64,000 bases of DNA from CAJXVA01 sp963761755 (GTDB lineage Bacteria > Myxococcota_A > Polyangia > Nannocystales > Nannocystaceae). Location: NCBI GenBank assembly GCA_963761755.1, contig CAVXIC010000013.1, positions 310,001-374,000 of the forward strand. Reading direction: 5' to 3'. Every line of letters begins with the position of its first letter. Within the stretch, counting starts at the first letter, position 1. The notes beneath the pieces were generated by a model. That model ran no database searches and was not told the origin of the DNA. It saw nothing but the letters and a program-made list of their open reading frames with translations. Below are positions 60,844-64,000 of this stretch, one piece after another. Position numbers and translations under genes: made by a program.

Positions 60844-62511
60844 CCCACGACTCTTCTTGGGTGCTGCCTTGCCCTTGCCCTTGCCCTTGCCCTTGCCGTT
60901 GGGGTTCTCTCCCCGGGAGACCTTCAGCGCCCGCATGAATCGCTCGGCGTCGATGAGCCGCGCGTCCGCCTCCAACGCCCGCTCGTAGCAGATGATCGCC
61001 GGCCCCGACGCGCCCATCTCCCGCAGGACGTGTCCCCGCCACATCTGTGCGCGTGCCAGTCGAGGCGAGTCGGTGAGGATGACTCCCAGCGTCTTCTCCG
61101 TCCGCTGAGCCTCGCCACGCGAGCGGTCCGAGAGGTTGTACCGACACCACGTCGCCGCGGCCTGGTAGTCGGGCTCGTCGGGCGTCAGCTCCAGCGCGCG
61201 CTCGTACTCCGCCAGGGCTCGCTCGAACTTGTTGGCGCGCAGGTAACGGTCGGCGTCGCGGGCGATGATCTCGCTCTCGAAGGCGGCGCGGGCGAGGTTT
61301 GCGGCCTCGGCATCTGCGCTCGCCGAGACGTCGTCCCCTCGCTCGAGCGCGTGCGCGAGACGCTCGCGATCTTCCTTGTTGGACAGGGTGGAGTTCGCTT
61401 CGCTCAGCGCTGCGAACACGTCGGTGACGCGCTCTCGCAGGTGGTCCCAACCCTTGGCCTGCAGGGCGTCCGGGTGCATCCGCCGGCTGAGATCGGACCA
61501 CACGTGCCGGAGATCTCTGCGCCCCGCGCTGAGCTCCAGGCCCAACAGGGCGAAGGGGTTCGCGTCCTGGGCCATGCGGGCTTCGAACGTCTCCAGCTCG
61601 GCGACGTATGCCTTCTCCTCGTCGTCGTCTTCTTGCGCGGATCTCGGGCCCGGTTCGGGCTCGGGCGGCGGCGCCGATTTGGGTGCCGCGGGCTTGGGGA
61701 CAGCGGGGGCAGGCTTGGGCGCGGCGCGCTGCGTGGGCCGCGAAGGCGCAGCGGCGGCCTGTTGCGCAGCGTTGCCGGTGTAGAGCATCTGGGTGGCCCA
61801 CAGAACGTAGGTGAGCTGAGCCGCCCGGCGTGATCCGCCTTCACCTGCCCCGCTGAGGGCGGTGAACGAGGTGCCCGCCTGCAGCGCCGCGAGCATCGGC
61901 GCATCGGTCGGACGGAAGCGGAAGTGGTCTCGGTACCGTTCGTACGCAGCGCTCGCCCGCAGCGTCGCGTCGAGGTGCGGGCCCATCTCGTCGCGAACCC
62001 GCCCTTGGTCGTAGTGGCGACCGACGGCGGCGAGAAGCAGCTCGAGCACGTTCACGGCGAGCATTCCGCTGAGATCGTGCGCGCGCGCCCGCAGTCGAGC
62101 CGGCCCCTCGCGGAGCGCGAACACGTGCATGAGCTTTCGGGCGCACTGAAGCCGCAGCGCTTCGGCGAGCTGCTGTTGATCGAGGACGCCCTGCTGCACC
62201 AGAACCTCTCCGAGGAGGCCTCCGGTGCTGGCCATCTGCTGCAGGCCAGCCATGAGCGTCGCGTCGTCGATTCGCCGAGTCTCCAGCAGAACCTGTCCCA
62301 GGACGTCCGGACCGCTCGCCCAGTTGGAGAACACGGGCATGCCGCCGGAGAACCAGATCCGCCTCGATGACGCTGGCTGGCCCGGAGAGCCGGGTTGCTC
62401 GACGTCGAGTGTTCCGGTGAATCGCTTGTGCAGGAGTCCGAACAGCAGCCGCGGGGGGCTTGCCTGGGCGAAGTTCAGCTCCTTGCCGGATCCGGCGCTC
62501 TCGTTCGACAC
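60817..62511 (-). CDS. DUF4388/J-domain/TPR protein
   Basis: 564 residues from GTG 62511. In order: a PatA-type DUF4388 domain (L-L-F-G-L-L-H-K-R-F-T-G-T-L near residue 21, I-W-F-S-G-G), helical region, Pro/Ala linker (about 265-305), J domain (N-P-F-A-L-L-G-L-E-L and R-M-H-P-D with the HPD tripeptide), TPR repeats (L-E-L-T-P-D-E-P-D-Y) and a tail of Lys-Gly repeats. DUF4388 proteins take part in myxobacterial gliding and gene regulation; the J domain may recruit DnaK. Confidence 0.85.
   Translation of the reverse strand: MSNESAGSGKELNFAQASPPRLLFGLLHKRFTGTLDVEQPGSPGQPASSRRIWFSGGMPVFSNWASGPDVLGQVLLETRRIDDATLMAGLQQMASTGGLLGEVLVQQGVLDQQQLAEALRLQCARKLMHVFALREGPARLRARAHDLSGMLAVNVLELLLAAVGRHYDQGRVRDEMGPHLDATLRASAAYERYRDHFRFRPTDAPMLAALQAGTSFTALSGAGEGGSRRAAQLTYVLWATQMLYTGNAAQQAAAAPSRPTQRAAPKPAPAVPKPAAPKSAPPPEPEPGPRSAQEDDDEEKAYVAELETFEARMAQDANPFALLGLELSAGRRDLRHVWSDLSRRMHPDALQAKGWDHLRERVTDVFAALSEANSTLSNKEDRERLAHALERGDDVSASADAEAANLARAAFESEIIARDADRYLRANKFERALAEYERALELTPDEPDYQAAATWCRYNLSDRSRGEAQRTEKTLGVILTDSPRLARAQMWRGHVLREMGASGPAIICYERALEADARLIDAERFMRALKVSRGENPNGKGKGKGKGKAAPKKSRGLRGFFSKG
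60868..60897. repeat. CTTGCC tandem repeat
   Basis: Five exact copies of CTTGCC, encoding the K-G-K-G-K-G tail of the J-domain protein on the minus strand. In-frame length variation is expected. Confidence 0.85.
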
Positions 62512-62570
62512 GCCCGATCAGCGTAGCATCGCCACGCATGGTCCTGGTACCGTAGAGCGGTCGGAAACGC

Positions 62571-63359
62571 ATGAGCATCAGCTTCATCGACGGGAACTGC
62601 AAGATCCGCTTCGCAGGTTTGACCGACGTGGGTCGGGTCCGCGATCACAACGAGGACAACTTCCTCATCGCGGACGGCTTTCCTCTCGCTGCGGTCTCGG
62701 ACGGGATGGGAGGCCACGCCAGCGGCGAGGTCGCCTCACAGATCACCGTCGACACGCTCAAGCGGTACTACACCGACACCTCGGAAGCCGGCGTCGTCAC
62801 CTGGCCGTTTCGCCTGCCGTCTCTCCAGGTCGAACGAGATCGGATGACGGTCTCGATCAAGCTCGCGAACACGATCATCTACGACACCGGAAAGCGCGAC
62901 GCGAGCAAGAAGGGCATGGGGTGTACGGTCGACGCCATCTTCTTCAGCCAGGGCCGATTCTTCATCGGACACGTCGGCGACTCGCGGGTTTACCGGATTC
63001 GTGGCAACCAAATCGGGCTGCTGACCGAAGACCACTCGTTGCTCAACGACTACAAGCGCATGAAGGCGATGAGCGGGGATGAGGCGGAGTCCTTCCCGCA
63101 CAAGAACGTCGTGGTGCGCGCGCTCGGCCTGGCGCCGCAGGTCTTCGTCGACATCATCGTCGAGGAGTACCAAGTCGGCGACCTCTACCTGCTGTGCTCG
63201 GACGGCCTGTGCGACATGCTCAAGGACGACGCGATCCTCGCGACCGTCACGCGGTTCCAGAGCATCGATACTGCCGCGCAGACGCTGGTCCAGCAGGCCA
63301 ACGAGGCCGGCGGCGTCGACAACATTACGGCGTTGATCGTGCGCGTCGAGCCAACGTGA
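62571..63359 (+). CDS. PP2C-family Ser/Thr protein phosphatase
   Basis: 262 residues from ATG 62571. All metal-binding motifs of bacterial PP2C phosphatases are present: G-R-V-R-D-H-N-E-D-N near residue 21, D-G-M-G-G-H-A, G-H-V-G-D-S-R-V-Y-R, C-S-D-G-L-C-D and G-V-D-N-I-T-A. It would reverse kinase action such as that of the Ser/Thr kinase at 40025. Divergent from the J-domain gene with 59 bases between. Confidence 0.95.
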   Translation: MSISFIDGNCKIRFAGLTDVGRVRDHNEDNFLIADGFPLAAVSDGMGGHASGEVASQITVDTLKRYYTDTSEAGVVTWPFRLPSLQVERDRMTVSIKLANTIIYDTGKRDASKKGMGCTVDAIFFSQGRFFIGHVGDSRVYRIRGNQIGLLTEDHSLLNDYKRMKAMSGDEAESFPHKNVVVRALGLAPQVFVDIIVEEYQVGDLYLLCSDGLCDMLKDDAILATVTRFQSIDTAAQTLVQQANEAGGVDNITALIVRVEPT

Positions 63360-63406
63360 GTTGACGCGCCTCGCCCTCCAGCGCGAGCGGGTAGGGTGCC
63401 GCCGTC

Positions 63407-63871
63407 ATGACCGTCGTTGCAGAAAAACGCGTCGTTTCGATCCAATACACGCTCAAGAACCCCGAGGGAGAGACGATCGATGCGTCCGAACCCGGTGATC
63501 CGCTGCGGTACCTGCACGGCGCCGGCAACATCGTGCCGGGTCTCGAGCGGGAGCTCGAGGGCAAGAAGGCCGGGGACGAAGTCGCAGTCGTCGTCCAGCC
63601 CGAAGACGGGTATGGAGAGCTCTGTGGACCCGGTCCGCAGGCGATTCCACGCGATGCCTTCGAGGGCGTCGAGCCGGAGGCCGGGATGTCCTTCATGGCC
63701 GAGGACCAAGATGGCAACGAGATGCACCTGTGGGTCCTCGATGCCGACGAGGAGCAGGTCGTGGTCTCGTCCGATCATCCGTTGGCAGGGATCACGCTGC
63801 ACTTCGCGGTGAAGATCGAGGAGGTCCGCGAAGCGACCGCCGAAGAGCTCGACCACGGCCACGTGCACTGA
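63407..63871 (+). CDS. SlyD-like FKBP peptidyl-prolyl isomerase
   Basis: 154 residues from ATG 63407. FKBP core G-N-I-V-P-G-L-E-R-E-L-E-G and V-V-Q-P-E-D-G-Y-G flanks an insert-in-flap domain (M-S-F-M-A-E-D-Q-D-G), followed by N-H-P-type L-A-G-I-T-L-H-F. Catalyses Xaa-Pro isomerisation and acts as chaperone. The long His-rich metal tail of E. coli SlyD is reduced to H-G-H-V-H. Confidence 0.92.
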   Translation: MTVVAEKRVVSIQYTLKNPEGETIDASEPGDPLRYLHGAGNIVPGLERELEGKKAGDEVAVVVQPEDGYGELCGPGPQAIPRDAFEGVEPEAGMSFMAEDQDGNEMHLWVLDADEEQVVVSSDHPLAGITLHFAVKIEEVREATAEELDHGHVH

Positions 63872-64000
63872 GCGCCCAGCGGAGGTCGTCACGGCCGACG
63901 ATCTCCGCGCTGATCAGGAGCTCTGGACGGGCGACGAGGATGGCCTGGGTGCTCCAGTGTCGTCGCTGGGCCTGAAGAGGTTGATGGGCATGTTGAGCCT
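63872..64000. other. window edge, no gene supported
   Basis: Open frames exist on both strands. On the plus strand possible starts at 63957 (GTG), 63984 and 63990 (ATG, AAGAGG upstream) could open a gene beyond the window; on the minus strand the last 28 codons of a gene ending at 63914 are possible. Neither can be chosen. Confidence 0.3.

Noticed and set aside
1..64000. tRNA or rRNA genes in the gaps
   Set aside because: Gaps are short and I could find no cloverleaf or conserved rRNA segment by eye; a covariance-model search would settle it.

Overview
The window reads as chromosomal DNA of a myxobacterium (Myxococcota), most likely from the Nannocystis/Plesiocystis side of the group. The evidence is very high G+C, dense coding with stacked ATGA/TGATG overlaps, many lipoproteins with Ser/Gly/Thr/Asp linkers straight after the lipobox, a MYXO-CTERM-like tail on a multiheme protein, glycine-rich RRM RNA-binding proteins, and a high density of ECF sigma factors, Ser/Thr kinase/phosphatase and sigma-54 regulation. 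This placement is inferred from style, not from a marker gene. I see no rRNA, tRNA, CRISPR array, insertion sequence, prophage or replication origin. No stretch longer than about 300 bases lacks a gene; the longest gap is 27647-27912.

Layout. 1-9802 is a plus-strand operon: an exported GMC oxidoreductase (cut by the window edge), two paralogous lipase-fold lipoproteins (one without its catalytic Ser), a Cys-rich lipoprotein, an RND/MMPL exporter, a LolA-like periplasmic protein, an outer-membrane barrel and a membrane protein interrupted at a C8 tract. It looks like a lipid-processing and envelope-transfer module. 9845-19666 holds lipoproteins around a eukaryote-like ileS and an AsmA-like protein. 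19798-24493 holds a DprE1-like oxidoreductase, then a self-contained regulatory unit: palindrome, sigma-54 promoter, two unknown genes and an NtrC-type activator. 24502-26983 is a coupled six-gene minus-strand operon of small membrane proteins ending in a YihY/BrkB protein. 27164-32550 contains three RRM proteins, a GST, a Mpo1-like protein, a LuxR-type regulator and a cupin gene remnant.

32606-38099 carries plsY, hisI-hisE and a STAND/NB-ARC regulator coupled to a lipoprotein. 38283-41413 is an ECF sigma/TPR membrane protein/Ser-Thr kinase locus. 41500-44215 is hisH-hisA-hisF plus a CoA-binding protein; together with hisI-hisE these give five histidine-pathway proteins. 44362-47552 is an ECF sigma/anti-sigma pair next to a PDZ lipoprotein and an outer-membrane protein. 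47624-57492 mixes a SOUL protein, a membrane protein whose start codon lies in a 13-bp hairpin, a Tat-exported spermidine-synthase-like protein, a pentaheme cytochrome, a PNPOx-like flavoprotein, an exported transglutaminase and a sugar-dehydrogenase lipoprotein. 57570-63871 has a class V aminotransferase, an acyltransferase, a DUF4388/J-domain/TPR protein, a PP2C phosphatase and a SlyD-like chaperone.

Several otherwise intact lipoprotein and membrane-protein genes are broken by single-base frame changes (near 9250, 29160, 29660, 45955, 55474 and 57250). Either this assembly has residual indels or these surface genes are switching or decaying. Read coverage should be checked before any of them is called a pseudogene.
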